Source: Ga0077555 sp963746315
Lineage (GTDB): Bacteria > Pseudomonadota > Alphaproteobacteria > Rhizobiales > Hyphomicrobiaceae
Direction of reading: 5' to 3'
Length of the DNA: 64,000 nt
Assembly: GCA_963746315.1 (NCBI GenBank)
Contig: CAVVAR010000003.1
Coordinates: 682,001 to 746,000 of the forward strand
Each line of letters begins with the position of its first letter. Position 1 is the first letter of the stretch. Below the pieces are notes generated by a model. The model was not told where the DNA came from. It did not search any database and saw nothing but the letters and a program-made list of their open reading frames with translations. The position numbers were made by a program, and so were the translations under genes. Below, piece after piece: positions 16,155 to 24,929 of this stretch.

Positions 16155-17309
16155 ATGATCCGCGATCCCGCCCGCCTCGACGATTTGCTCGCCCGCACCC
16201 GCCACTTCGTTCGCGAGGTCGCCATCCCGAATGAGGATCGCGTCGAGCGCGAGGACCTGGTCGGCGCCGACCTCGTCGCCGAGATGCGCCGCCTCGGCAC
16301 GTTCGGCTGGTCGATCCCTGAGGAATACGGCGGCAGCGGCCTGACCACCGAGGAGCTGGCGCTCGCCTTCATGGAGTTGACCCAGTGCTCTGTCGCTTAT
16401 CGCGTGGTGGGCGCACAGAACGCCGGCATCGGCTCGGAATGCCTGATCCGCGACGGCACCGAGGAGCAGAAGCGTCGCTACCTGCCCCGGCTCGCCACAG
16501 GTGAGCTGATCGGTTGCCTCGCACTCACCGAGGAGATGGCCGGCTCGGACGCGACGGCGCTGCAATCCCGTGCCGTCCAGGACGCGAGCGGCGACTACAT
16601 CCTGAACGGCAAGAAGCGCTATATCACCCTGGCCCCGATCGCCGGTCTCTTCACGGTCTTTGCCCGCACGGATGGGTCGACGCGGGGCGCGGCCGGCGTC
16701 TCCGCCTTCCTCGTCGAGCGCGGCACGCCGGGCCTGACGACCTCCGGCTCGACCCCGAAGATGGGCCAGGAAGGCGCCCCCATCGGCGAGGTCTATCTTG
16801 AGGATTGCCGCGTTCCTGCCAGTGCCATCGTCGGCGGTGTGCCGGGCGAAGGCTTCCGCACGGTCATGAAGTGCCTGAACAAGCAGCGCGTCAATCTGGC
16901 GGCGCTCTCGACCGGCCCCGCCATTCGCATGCTCGATGAGGCCGTCGCCTACGCCCGCGAGCGTCAGCAGTCCGGCCGCCCCATCGGCGAGTTCCAGCTC
17001 GTCCAGGCCATGCTTGCCGAGTGCAAGGTCGAGATCGAGGCAGCTCGCGCCCTGATCCTCGAGACGGCGCGCAAGCGCGACCGCGACGAGGACGTCACAA
17101 TGGACGTCTCGCTGTGCAAATACTACGCGACGGAGATGTGCTGCCGCGTCGCCGATCGCGTCGTCCAGATTTTCGGAGGCCAGGGTTACGTCAAGGGACG
17201 CGGCATCGAGCGCTTCTATCGCGACGTCCGCGCCGCCCGCATCTACGAGGGTACCAGCCAGATCCACTTGCTCAATATCGCCAAGAACCTGCTTCGGCAG
17301 GCGAAGTAG
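16155..17309 (+). CDS. Acyl-CoA dehydrogenase
   Basis: A 384-residue FAD enzyme of the acyl-CoA dehydrogenase family. N-terminal helical domain (residues 1-120), beta domain with CLALTEEMAGSDATAL, and C-terminal helical domain with VVQIFGGQGYVKGRGIERFYRD. The catalytic-base region RIYEGTSQIHLLNIAKNLL has the conserved Glu. The neighbouring LLM oxidoreductase (154 bp upstream) and VOC/SDR genes (convergent) suggest a catabolic pathway, but the acyl chain cannot be predicted. Confidence 0.94.
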   Translation: MIRDPARLDDLLARTRHFVREVAIPNEDRVEREDLVGADLVAEMRRLGTFGWSIPEEYGGSGLTTEELALAFMELTQCSVAYRVVGAQNAGIGSECLIRDGTEEQKRRYLPRLATGELIGCLALTEEMAGSDATALQSRAVQDASGDYILNGKKRYITLAPIAGLFTVFARTDGSTRGAAGVSAFLVERGTPGLTTSGSTPKMGQEGAPIGEVYLEDCRVPASAIVGGVPGEGFRTVMKCLNKQRVNLAALSTGPAIRMLDEAVAYARERQQSGRPIGEFQLVQAMLAECKVEIEAARALILETARKRDRDEDVTMDVSLCKYYATEMCCRVADRVVQIFGGQGYVKGRGIERFYRDVRAARIYEGTSQIHLLNIAKNLLRQAK

Positions 17310-17349
17310 AGGGACTGAGCCGGAAGCGCAGCCCCAAACTATTTGCTGG

Positions 17350-17748
17350 TTACGCGCCCTCGGGCTTCACCTCGCTCGCCGGCAGGTCGATCTCGACTTT
17401 GGCGCCGTTCGGGTCCAGGAAGAAGAGCTGCCACACGCCCGCCCCCGGACCACCTTCCGGCAAACGCCGCAGGTCGTAGCTGAGGCCGCGTGCTTTCAGC
17501 TTGGCGATGTAGCCGGGAAGGTCGGTGCCCCAGAAAGCCATGTGGTCAAGCACGCCCCCGCCCTCGGGAATTTCGGGCTTCTGGATGACGTGCAGGACGG
17601 CCTTGCCGCCGTTGTAGAGCCAAACCCCGGGAAACATGAAATTAGGCCGCGGTCCTGGCTCGAAACCGAGCATTTCATCATAGAACTTCGCCGTCGCCTC
17701 GGCGTCCTTGGTCACGATCGTGAAATGATCCATGCGCTCGATGGGCAT
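17350..17748 (-). CDS. VOC (glyoxalase/bleomycin-resistance) family protein
   Basis: A 132-residue protein with one vicinal-oxygen-chelate domain: MPIERMDHFTIVTKDAEATAKFYDEMLGF at the N-terminus, GVLDHMAFWGTDLPGY in the middle and LFFLDPNGAKVEIDLP at the end. The metal ligands expected for the fold are visible (His8, His in LDHMAF, Glu in KVEIDL). The start at 17748 was chosen over a longer frame because MDHFTIV is the conserved beginning. It lies 35 bp behind the SDR gene, probably in one operon with it and the aminotransferase. Confidence 0.88.
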   Translation of the reverse strand: MPIERMDHFTIVTKDAEATAKFYDEMLGFEPGPRPNFMFPGVWLYNGGKAVLHVIQKPEIPEGGGVLDHMAFWGTDLPGYIAKLKARGLSYDLRRLPEGGPGAGVWQLFFLDPNGAKVEIDLPASEVKPEGA

Positions 17749-17783
17749 GTCTCGTCCTCCGCTTGTGTGTCGCCTGCCGTCTC

Positions 17784-18584
17784 TCAACCCTTGCCGACGA
17801 CGGTCACCGCACCGGCCGTTGCCGTCCGCCCTCCGTCGACCGCGAATTGGGCACCCGTGATCCCCGATGCGAGGTCCGAGCACAGGAAGTGCACCATGTT
17901 GGCGATCTCGTCCGCCGTCGAGAAGCGTCCGAGCGGAATGGCGCCCTTGTAGCGCTGGGCGGCCCCGGCAGCGTCACCCGGGCTCACCTGCTCCGTCACC
18001 GATTGGATCATCCGCGTGTCCACCGGGCCCGGGCACACGGCATTGACCCGAACGCCGTACCCGGCAACCTCGCCGGAGACAGCCTTCGTGAACCCGATCA
18101 CCGCATGCTTCGAAGCGACGTAAGGCGACATGTTGGGCGACCCCATCAGCCCCGCGATCGAGGCCGTGTTGACGATCGCGCCGCCGCGCTGCTTGATCAT
18201 CACCGGCACGACGTTCTTCAAGCCCAGGAACACGCCCTTGACGTTGACGGCCATGAGCTGGTCGTAAACGTCCTCGTCATACTCGTGGATGGGCTTCACC
18301 GAGCCTTCGACACCCGCGTTGTTGTGGAAGCAGTCGATGCGTCCGTAGGCGTCCAGCGCCGCCTTCACGTAGTTCGCGACGTCGGCGCCTTTGGTGACGT
18401 CCGCTTGCACCGAGATCGCCTCGCCACCTTGCTGCTTGATCGCGCCCGCCGCTGCCGCGGCGCCGGAGCCGTCGCGGTCTACGAGCACCACCTTTGCGCC
18501 ATAGCTGGCGAAACCGAGCGCTGTCGCCCGCCCTATGCCGTTCGCGGCGCCCGTCACCAGCGCCACTTTGCCTTTGAAGTCCAT
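17784..18584 (-). CDS. Short-chain dehydrogenase/reductase (SDR family)
   Basis: A 266-residue classical SDR. Cofactor motif TGAANGIGRATALGF near the N-terminus, an acidic residue in VLVDRDG favouring NAD(H), NNAG motif (FHNNAGVEG), catalytic Ser in NTASIAG and Tyr-x3-Lys in YVASKHAVIGF, and PGPVDTRM after beta-6. The middle gene of a likely aminotransferase-SDR-VOC operon. Substrate unknown. Confidence 0.93.
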   Translation of the reverse strand: MDFKGKVALVTGAANGIGRATALGFASYGAKVVLVDRDGSGAAAAAGAIKQQGGEAISVQADVTKGADVANYVKAALDAYGRIDCFHNNAGVEGSVKPIHEYDEDVYDQLMAVNVKGVFLGLKNVVPVMIKQRGGAIVNTASIAGLMGSPNMSPYVASKHAVIGFTKAVSGEVAGYGVRVNAVCPGPVDTRMIQSVTEQVSPGDAAGAAQRYKGAIPLGRFSTADEIANMVHFLCSDLASGITGAQFAVDGGRTATAGAVTVVGKG

Positions 18585-18669
18585 GACGTCTCCTCCACTT
18601 GTGCCGCTTGATTATCGCAAGCATGCGCCACCACCTCGCCAGGCTGCAAGCACCGGGACGGAAGGCGCG

Positions 18670-20055
18670 TCAGCCGCGAATGTCGCCTTCAGCCTTCATC
18701 GACCGCACCGACTTGGCGAAAGCCTCGAGCGTCTGCGCTACCTCGGCGGGTCCATGGACGGCCGACACGAGCCCGCCCGGAGAGCCCATGATGTCCACGC
18801 CATTGCTGATCATGGCGATCCGCAGGCGATGTGCGAGGCTCGCGTCCTTGACGCCTTTGAGGCCGGCAAAGCCGAGCTTGACGGGGTCGAACGTCGCCGG
18901 ATCGAGCGCAATCCCCCTGGGGTTCTGGAAGATCTGGAACGTCGACGCCTCGCCGTAGATGCCCCACGGCACGCCTTCCTCGATCACGATCCGCCGCATC
19001 CCGTCGCGGATCTCCTCCGCGGTGCGCTCCGCCCGTCCGCAGATGTCCTCGCGCTCGATCAGCGAGAGCGTGGCAATGGCTGCCGCCGCCGCCAGCGGAT
19101 TGGCATTGTAGGTGCCCTGGTGGCCGATCTTTTCGCGCCCCGCGTTCTTCGCTGCCGCGCTGTCGAGCTGGTCGAGAACGTCCGCGCGCCCCGCCACCGC
19201 GCCGCCCGGCAAGCCTCCCGCCACGATCTTCGCGAGCGAGGCGATGTCAGGCGTGATCCCATACCGTCCCTGCGCGCCGCCGCGCGACCAGCGGAACCCC
19301 GTCACCACCTCGTCGAACATCAAAAGCGCGCCGCTTTTGGTCGTTGCCGCCCTCAGCCGCTCGAGGAAGCCCGGTTTAAGCGGCACCTGTCCCCAGCCCG
19401 CGCCCGACGGCTCGATCATGACGCCGGCGATGTCGTCGCGATCCGCGAGGAGCGCCTCCACGGGCTCGATCTCGTCGGCCGACATCAGTATCGTCGCCTC
19501 GGTGATCCCGCCGAGAACGCCGGCCGGTGTCCCGCCGTCGTAATGGCTGTTCGAGCCCGCCGCAACCTGGTCGTGCCAGCCGTGGAAGTGTCCGATGAAC
19601 CGGACGACGCGCGATTTGCCAGTGAAAGCCCGCATCAGGCGCATGGCCAGGTGCGTCGCCTCGGTGCCCGACGCTGTGAAGCGCACGCGCTGGGCGCACG
19701 GCAGCAGCCGGTTGATCAACTCGGCCCATTGCACTTCGAGCTCGTGACAGGCGCCCCAGTGCGTGCCGCGCGAGATCTGGCGCGTCACCGCCTCGACCAG
19801 TGCCGGATGCGCATGCCCGAGGATCAGCGCCCCATGACCGCCGAAGTAATCGACCAGCTCGTTACCGTCCGCATCCCATTTGCGCGGCCCCTGTGCCCGC
19901 TCGACATGAATCGGATAGGGCAGCAGCGTGCGGCTGTCGTGGGTCAGCCCCGCCGGAATGACCTTGCGCGCGCGCAAATCCAGCTCCGCCGATCGGCGCG
20001 TTGCTACCCGGTAGGCGGTTTCGATCGGCGAGTTGGTCAAGGCTTCGTTGGCCAT
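18670..20055 (-). CDS. Class III aminotransferase, glutamate-1-semialdehyde aminomutase-like
   Basis: A 461-residue PLP enzyme of fold type I. PLP-binding residues are Asp248 (LLMFDEVVTGFRWSRGG) and Lys276 (IASLAKIVAGGLPGG). The pattern FTASGTEATHLAMRLMRAFTG and the GSAM-like FDEVVTGFR place it near HemL. However, the catabolic neighbours and the N-terminus argue against it being the haem-biosynthetic enzyme. It probably transaminates a small amino acid or amino ketone. First gene of the minus-strand operon; divergent from the TauD-type gene, with 152 bp between starts. Confidence 0.9.
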   Translation of the reverse strand: MANEALTNSPIETAYRVATRRSAELDLRARKVIPAGLTHDSRTLLPYPIHVERAQGPRKWDADGNELVDYFGGHGALILGHAHPALVEAVTRQISRGTHWGACHELEVQWAELINRLLPCAQRVRFTASGTEATHLAMRLMRAFTGKSRVVRFIGHFHGWHDQVAAGSNSHYDGGTPAGVLGGITEATILMSADEIEPVEALLADRDDIAGVMIEPSGAGWGQVPLKPGFLERLRAATTKSGALLMFDEVVTGFRWSRGGAQGRYGITPDIASLAKIVAGGLPGGAVAGRADVLDQLDSAAAKNAGREKIGHQGTYNANPLAAAAAIATLSLIEREDICGRAERTAEEIRDGMRRIVIEEGVPWGIYGEASTFQIFQNPRGIALDPATFDPVKLGFAGLKGVKDASLAHRLRIAMISNGVDIMGSPGGLVSAVHGPAEVAQTLEAFAKSVRSMKAEGDIRG

Positions 20056-20207
20056 CTCTCAGGTCTCCCCTCTGCGCAATGAGGCACTCTTCGGCAATCC
20101 TACCCCTTCCGCGCCGCCGCGCTATGGGTCTATTCTTCTGGAGCCCTGCAGGTTGACGAGCCCGCACCACCAGAAGGCTTGCGCCTGGAGTTGAGCAGGA
20201 GGATCCC

Positions 20208-21089
20208 ATGGCCGGCAGTCAGACGAATACATTCGAGACCATCCCGACAGGCGGCGCGCTCGGCGCCGACATTCGCGGCCTGAATCTATCAGGGGACATC
20301 GACGACGCCACCTTCCGCGCGGTCTACGAGGCCTGGAACGACCATTTGGTCTTGCGCTTCCGCGACCAGAAGCTCGACGACGACCGCCTCGTCGAATTCT
20401 CGCGCCGCTTCGGCGATCTCGACATGGCACCGATCGGTGCCAAGGACAGCCCCTTCTCGCGCCAGCGTCCTGAGATAGCGGTCATCTCCAACATCGTCCT
20501 GGAAGGCAAGGCGATCGGAGGTCTCGGCAACTCGGAGCTCGTCTGGCACCAGGACATGAGCTATAACGACCTGCCGCCCAAGGCGAGCCTGCTCTACGGC
20601 GTCGAGACCCCTGCCGCTGGTGGCGAGACGTTCTTCTACAACCTGTATTCGGCCTACGAGACGCTGCCTGAACGGCTCAAGGCGCGCATCCAGGGCCTGT
20701 CGTGCAAGCACGACGCCACGCGCAATTCGTCCGGCCAGCTTCGCCAGGGGTTCGAGGAGCGCTACTCCAATCAGGATCGCCCCGGCGCCGTGCATCCGCT
20801 TGCCGTTCGCCATCCGGAGTCGGGTCGCACGTCGCTCTATCTCGGTCGACGCCCCAATGCCTGGATCGTCGGTTTGTCGGATGCCGACAGCGATGCCCTC
20901 CTGGACGAGCTATGGGCGCACGTCGAGAACGGACCGTTCGTCTGGCCTCAGCAATGGCGTCAGGGCGATCTGGTCATCTGGGACAACCGCTGCACGCTGC
21001 ATCGCAGAAACACGCTCGACCCGAGCTTGCGGCGGCTCATGCACCGCACCCAGGTGCGCGATAGTGCGAGACCCGTCGCCGCCGGATGA
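20208..21089 (+). CDS. TauD/TfdA-family Fe(II)/2-oxoglutarate dioxygenase
   Basis: A 293-residue dioxygenase that hydroxylates a small substrate with 2-oxoglutarate and O2. The iron facial triad is His114-x-Asp116 (LVWHQDMSYND) and His265 (CTLHRRN), and the 2-oxoglutarate-binding Arg lies eleven residues further (Arg276, in MHRTQVRD). The start ATG has AGGAGG 7-12 nt upstream. Family members release sulfite from taurine, cleave aryl-oxyacetates or act on other small acids; nothing here fixes the substrate. Confidence 0.93.
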   Translation: MAGSQTNTFETIPTGGALGADIRGLNLSGDIDDATFRAVYEAWNDHLVLRFRDQKLDDDRLVEFSRRFGDLDMAPIGAKDSPFSRQRPEIAVISNIVLEGKAIGGLGNSELVWHQDMSYNDLPPKASLLYGVETPAAGGETFFYNLYSAYETLPERLKARIQGLSCKHDATRNSSGQLRQGFEERYSNQDRPGAVHPLAVRHPESGRTSLYLGRRPNAWIVGLSDADSDALLDELWAHVENGPFVWPQQWRQGDLVIWDNRCTLHRRNTLDPSLRRLMHRTQVRDSARPVAAG

Positions 21090-21463
21090 GGCTCAATCGG
21101 GGCCGGCCGACGACCCGTTGACCGGAATCCGGAGAGCTTACCGAGAATACCCTATTTGAGCGGCACCGTGGATAAGTTGCCGCGTGTCTTCCTGCGGTCG
21201 CCGGCTCGGCCATCCACCGCAACGAGCGCGAAGCTCGGCGAGCGCCGCCGCTGCCTGCTCTGGTAACCGCACGGGAACCCCGCGCGGGGACACGCGTTTG
21301 AGCTGCAAGCCCGATTGGTCGAGCCGAGGCGATCGACCTCCAATCGCCAACGGGCACTCAGGCAAGCCCCGATCGTATGAGCATCGAGAACGCCCTCCGC
21401 AGCGGAGGGCTTTGCTCGCTCGCGTGTCGGGTTCCTCGGTCAACCGGCAAGGAAGGCGATACC
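21090..21463 (+). other. Intergenic region with a hairpin
   Basis: 374 bp between the dioxygenase and a tiny membrane-peptide gene. No convincing ORF was found on either strand. A 7-bp hairpin GCCCTCC-GCAGC-GGAGGGC (21392-21410) followed by TTTGCT could be a weak terminator of the dioxygenase transcript. The promoter for the 21464 peptide should lie between this hairpin and 21450. Confidence 0.5.
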
Positions 21464-21544
21464 ATGAAAAGCATAGTGCTATGGCTCTTGGGCGTACCCA
21501 TCACCCTCATCGTGCTTCTCAATATCTTTGGCTTCCTGAGCTGA
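21464..21544 (+). CDS. 26-residue single-span membrane peptide
   Basis: The ORF begins MKSIVLWLLGVPITLIVLLN and ends IFGFLS. It consists of a positively charged start and one transmembrane helix with a central WLLGVP motif. AAGGAAGG sits about 7-8 nt upstream of the ATG, a good ribosome-binding site. I recall similar WLLGVP-type peptides in rhizobial genomes annotated only as hypothetical, so it is probably a real, under-annotated family. It ends 10 bp before the convergent P450 stop. Role unknown; small membrane proteins often modulate larger membrane complexes. Confidence 0.7.
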   Translation: MKSIVLWLLGVPITLIVLLNIFGFLS

Positions 21545-21554
21545 ACGCCTTAGC

Positions 21555-22940
21555 TCAGCTCAATTCTCTGATCCGGAAGTTGAGCCCGCCCCTCGGCGTC
21601 AATGTCACGGTGGCGTTGATGCCGGGGTGCTGGTCTGCCGACGCCAAGCGGTTGCCCATGTACTCCGGCCGGAATCGGCGGAGAAGCATGGACAGGGCTA
21701 GCGTGTTCTCCACCTGACTCATGGCGCCGCCGATGCACGAGCGCTTGCCGCCTCCGAACGGAATGTAGACGTACGGTTTCCGCTTTTTTGCGGCCTCTCC
21801 CATGAACCGTTCCGGCCGGAACGCCTCGGGATTCTCCCAGTACTTCGGCGAATGATGCGTTCCGTAGGCGAACAGCGCGATCCGGTCGCCGGCTTTGATC
21901 TCCTTGTCGCCGATCACGTCGTCCTTGGCGGCCACTCGAATGAGACCCCAGATCGGCGGATACATCCTCATCGTCTCTTGGATGACGGCCCGCGTGTAGG
22001 CGAGCGCCGAATAGTCCGCCGCCGCGGGCTCGCGTCCGGCATTGCCGTAGACCTCGTCGCCCTCACGCCGGACACGCTCTGCGATCTCGGGTCGCTGCGA
22101 TGTCTCGTAGAGCGCCCAGGCGAGCGTCAACGCAGTCGTCTCAGTGCCGGCCCACAGGTACTGCTTGAGCTCGTCGATCGCTTGCTGCTCGTCGAACTCG
22201 GGCAGGCTGGGATCGGCCACCGCGTCCTGGATCATGCGTAGCAATGTCCGCTCGCGGTGCTCTCTCGGATCGGCGGCCATCACGCTTGGCGGAACCGAGG
22301 CCCACACCTCCATGGCTTTGGCGGTCGCCTCCTCGGTGATCTCGAAGTCTGCCCCCGACACCTTCTTCAGGCGGACAGACTTGTGGTTCATCACGTCGGT
22401 GTAGGTCTTGACGTACTTGAACACGACGTGCGGGTTGAACGGCATCTCGCGATCGAACAGCGCCTTGCAGATCATGTCCGCGGCGAGCGTCCACGTCTGC
22501 TCGACCATCTCGACGGGTTCGCCGCTGCGCGCCAGCTCGCCCCAGGTGTCCATCTTGCTGCGGATCGCCGTCAGGAAATAGGGGATGTACTCCGCGAACA
22601 TATCCGGATGGAACGCCGGCTGCTGCGGCATGCGGATTTTCTGCCAGAGAGCGCCGTCGTGCGTGATCATGGCCTTGCCGAAGATCGGCTTCAGCCCGTC
22701 GAAATACTTGATGTAGTCGTCGACCTTGGTCACCAGCACGCGCTTGAAGTGCTCGGGCTCCGACAGGAACACCACGCGCTCGTTGCCCATGTTGACGGTG
22801 ATGATGCCGCCATGCCGGTCGGTCAGCTGCTGCAGCACCTTCATGGGGTTGGGATTGTCGCCCCGATGCAGTGCCGCCAGCTTGAACCAGATGCTCTCCT
22901 GCTCGCCGAGACCCTGGGTATGGCTATGGGTGGCGGTCAT
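21555..22940 (-). CDS. Cytochrome P450
   Basis: A 461-residue P450. Heme-binding loop FGGGKRSCIGGAMSQ with the thiolate Cys402, K-helix ETMRMYPP (ExxR), I-helix oxygen-activation segment LWAGTETTALTLAWALY, and the aromatic region PERFMG. No membrane anchor is evident, so it is a soluble bacterial type that needs a ferredoxin or flavodoxin partner; none is encoded nearby. Sequence style (I-helix AGTETT, CIGG) resembles fatty-acid/terpenoid-oxidising families such as CYP102/CYP110-like, but the substrate is not predictable. It is divergent from a GST gene. Confidence 0.95.
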   Translation of the reverse strand: MTATHSHTQGLGEQESIWFKLAALHRGDNPNPMKVLQQLTDRHGGIITVNMGNERVVFLSEPEHFKRVLVTKVDDYIKYFDGLKPIFGKAMITHDGALWQKIRMPQQPAFHPDMFAEYIPYFLTAIRSKMDTWGELARSGEPVEMVEQTWTLAADMICKALFDREMPFNPHVVFKYVKTYTDVMNHKSVRLKKVSGADFEITEEATAKAMEVWASVPPSVMAADPREHRERTLLRMIQDAVADPSLPEFDEQQAIDELKQYLWAGTETTALTLAWALYETSQRPEIAERVRREGDEVYGNAGREPAAADYSALAYTRAVIQETMRMYPPIWGLIRVAAKDDVIGDKEIKAGDRIALFAYGTHHSPKYWENPEAFRPERFMGEAAKKRKPYVYIPFGGGKRSCIGGAMSQVENTLALSMLLRRFRPEYMGNRLASADQHPGINATVTLTPRGGLNFRIRELS

Positions 22941-23244
22941 CGAACCCCTCCGCGTCTCATGGCTCGTGTCACGGCGCGGCTGCTTCCTGCCGGCGCCGGC
23001 CAGCCGGGGCTACGCCAACGCACGCCTCTGATCCAAATGCTGGGTATCACTCGCAAAACTGCACGTCCATTGGCGCCCTGCCGCAGCGGCAATGTGCCGG
23101 TCGTTATTGTGAACACTGGATTATGTGCCTGCGGGCAACTGTCCGCGTGCCCGTTGGTTAATCTGAGGCGCTCGGCGCCGTCATGGTTGCCACGCCGTTC
23201 CGGCCCCGTCAGAGTGTCGGCCTCTCCACACAGGATCGACACCC
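22941..23244 (+). other. Divergent intergenic region P450 / GST
   Basis: 304 bp with no gene. It should contain the promoters of the P450 (leftward) and the GST (rightward). A relatively AT-rich patch (about 23100-23165) is the most promoter-like part; no consensus boxes could be assigned with confidence. Confidence 0.45.
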
Positions 23245-23856
23245 ATGAAGCTGTTTCATTCGCCGACCTCCCCTTATGTGCGCAAAGTGATGGTGACGGC
23301 CATCGAGAAAGGGCTCGACGGCCAGATCGAGAAGATGCCGACCAGCGCCAGCCCCATCAAGCGAGAGGGCGCGCTGCCGACGAAGAACCCCTTGGCCAAG
23401 GTGCCGTGCCTCATTACCGACGACGGTCGCGCCCTGTTCGATAGCCCCGTCATCTGTGCCTACCTCGACAGCCTGAAGTCGCCGCCCCTCATTCCCGCCG
23501 ACCCAAAGGGCCGCTTCGAGAGCATGACGCTCGAGGCGCTGGCCGATGGTTTCCTCGATGCGGGCATTTTGCTTCGCTACGAAGGCGCGCTCCGCCCCGA
23601 GGACAAGCGCTGGCAGGAGTGGATCGACGGCCAGATGGGCAAGATCATGGCCGCCATCGACGCCCTCGAGACCACCTACGCAGAGCAGTTGACCGGTCCG
23701 CTGACCGTTGGCCAGATCGCCGTCGCTTGTGCCCTCGGCTGGTTCGATTTCCGCTACGGCCAAGTCGATTGGCGCAAGGACCATCCCAAGCTCGCGGCCT
23801 TCGCCAAGCGCATGGCCGAGCGGCCCTCGATGCAGGCGACCGTGCCGGTCGGCTGA
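23245..23856 (+). CDS. Glutathione S-transferase family protein
   Basis: A 203-residue GST. N-terminal thioredoxin-like domain starts MKLFHSPTSPYVRKVMV with the Ser/Tyr-type active-site region SPTSPYVRK; the cis-Pro motif is KVPCLI and the SNAIL-like glutathione-binding motif is FDSPVIC. The C-terminal domain is all-helical (residues 90-200). It precedes the phosphonate transporter genes by 207 bp and is probably not part of that system. Confidence 0.9.
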   Translation: MKLFHSPTSPYVRKVMVTAIEKGLDGQIEKMPTSASPIKREGALPTKNPLAKVPCLITDDGRALFDSPVICAYLDSLKSPPLIPADPKGRFESMTLEALADGFLDAGILLRYEGALRPEDKRWQEWIDGQMGKIMAAIDALETTYAEQLTGPLTVGQIAVACALGWFDFRYGQVDWRKDHPKLAAFAKRMAERPSMQATVPVG

Positions 23857-24063
23857 CGTTTCTCCTCTCCCAGTTGGCGGCCGTGCCCGACATGCCGGCG
23901 CGGCCGCAAGTGCACTGCAGCAATCTCCGCGTGCAGGGCGCGCGCTGGTTGATATCGCCTCGTTTTTCCAGAGACTTGTTTAGCAACGGCCGTCGTTCGA
24001 ACGGCTGTTGTGTTGGTGTCATATTCATTCGCTATCGAGCCTCGGACGCGGTCGGAGGCCCGG

Positions 24064-24873
24064 ATGCTCGAGCTCAAAGGCGTTACTCGTACCTTCGGTG
24101 CAAACCGCGCAGTCGACGACGTGACGTTGACGATAGGCGCCGGCCAACTGGTTGGCGTGATCGGGCGTTCCGGTGCCGGAAAATCCACGTTGCTGCGCAT
24201 GATCAACCGCCTGATCGACCCGTCTGCGGGGTCGATCTCGTTCAACGGCGTCGATGTCACGCGCCTGAAGGGCGCTCCGCTGCGGGATTGGCGGCGCCGT
24301 TCAGCCATGATCTTCCAGCAGTTCAATCTCGTCGGCCGCCTCGACGTTTTGACCAACGTCCTCATGGGCCGTGTCGGCCACGTCTCGACCATGCGGTCCT
24401 TGTCCGGTTTCTGGCCCTCCGATGATCGCGCCATTGCGCTATCAGCCCTCGAGCAATTCGATATCGCAATGCTGGCCGCTCAGCGCGCCGAGACACTCTC
24501 CGGCGGCCAGCAGCAGCGGGTCGCCATTTGCCGCGCCCTGGTGCAGCAGCCCGACCTGATCCTTGCCGACGAGCCGATCGCTTCGCTCGATCCCCGCAAC
24601 ACCAGGATCGTGATGGATGCGCTCCTGCGCATCAACAAGCACTACGGCATCACCGTCATCTGCAACCTGCACGATCTGGACCTGGCCCGCGAGTATTGCG
24701 ACCGGCTCGTCGGCATGTCCGCGGGGGCCGTGGTCTTCGACGGCCTTCCCGATCAGCTGACTGCCGATGTCGCTCGCGAGCTTTATGGGCTGGAGGCCGG
24801 AGAGGTGATGGATCGCGATCGCCCCGTCGAGACATTCGCTGGCGACCGGGCGGCGCAGATTGCCGCCGTCTGA
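24064..24873 (+). CDS. phnC: Phosphonate ABC transporter ATP-binding protein
   Basis: The ATPase of the phosphonate importer (269 residues from MLELKGVTRTFGANRAVDDV). Walker A GRSGAGKST, Q-loop MIFQQFNLVGRLDVLTNVLMGRVG (typical of PhnC), signature LSGGQQQRVAICRALVQQ, Walker B LILADEPIASLDPRN and the switch His in CNLHDLDLA. The ATG at 24064 is preferred because MLELKG is the normal N-terminus; a start 18 codons earlier lacks support. First gene of phnC-D1-D2-E1-E2. Confidence 0.96.
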   Translation: MLELKGVTRTFGANRAVDDVTLTIGAGQLVGVIGRSGAGKSTLLRMINRLIDPSAGSISFNGVDVTRLKGAPLRDWRRRSAMIFQQFNLVGRLDVLTNVLMGRVGHVSTMRSLSGFWPSDDRAIALSALEQFDIAMLAAQRAETLSGGQQQRVAICRALVQQPDLILADEPIASLDPRNTRIVMDALLRINKHYGITVICNLHDLDLAREYCDRLVGMSAGAVVFDGLPDQLTADVARELYGLEAGEVMDRDRPVETFAGDRAAQIAAV

Positions 24874-24929
24874 CGCGCAAGCCGCCGAGCCGCCCCGTAC
24901 CTAGACGTCGACACTGCAGGAGACACCTG

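Noticed and set aside
18535..20082. A 515-codon open frame opposite the class III aminotransferase
   Set aside because: Low-complexity Arg-rich translation without any recognisable domain; the minus strand encodes a complete PLP enzyme.
24013..24034. Possible Pho box upstream of phnC (GTGTCATATTCAT)
   Set aside because: Only one half-site resembles CTGTCAT; no second half at the 11-bp spacing. A phosphate-regulated promoter cannot be claimed.
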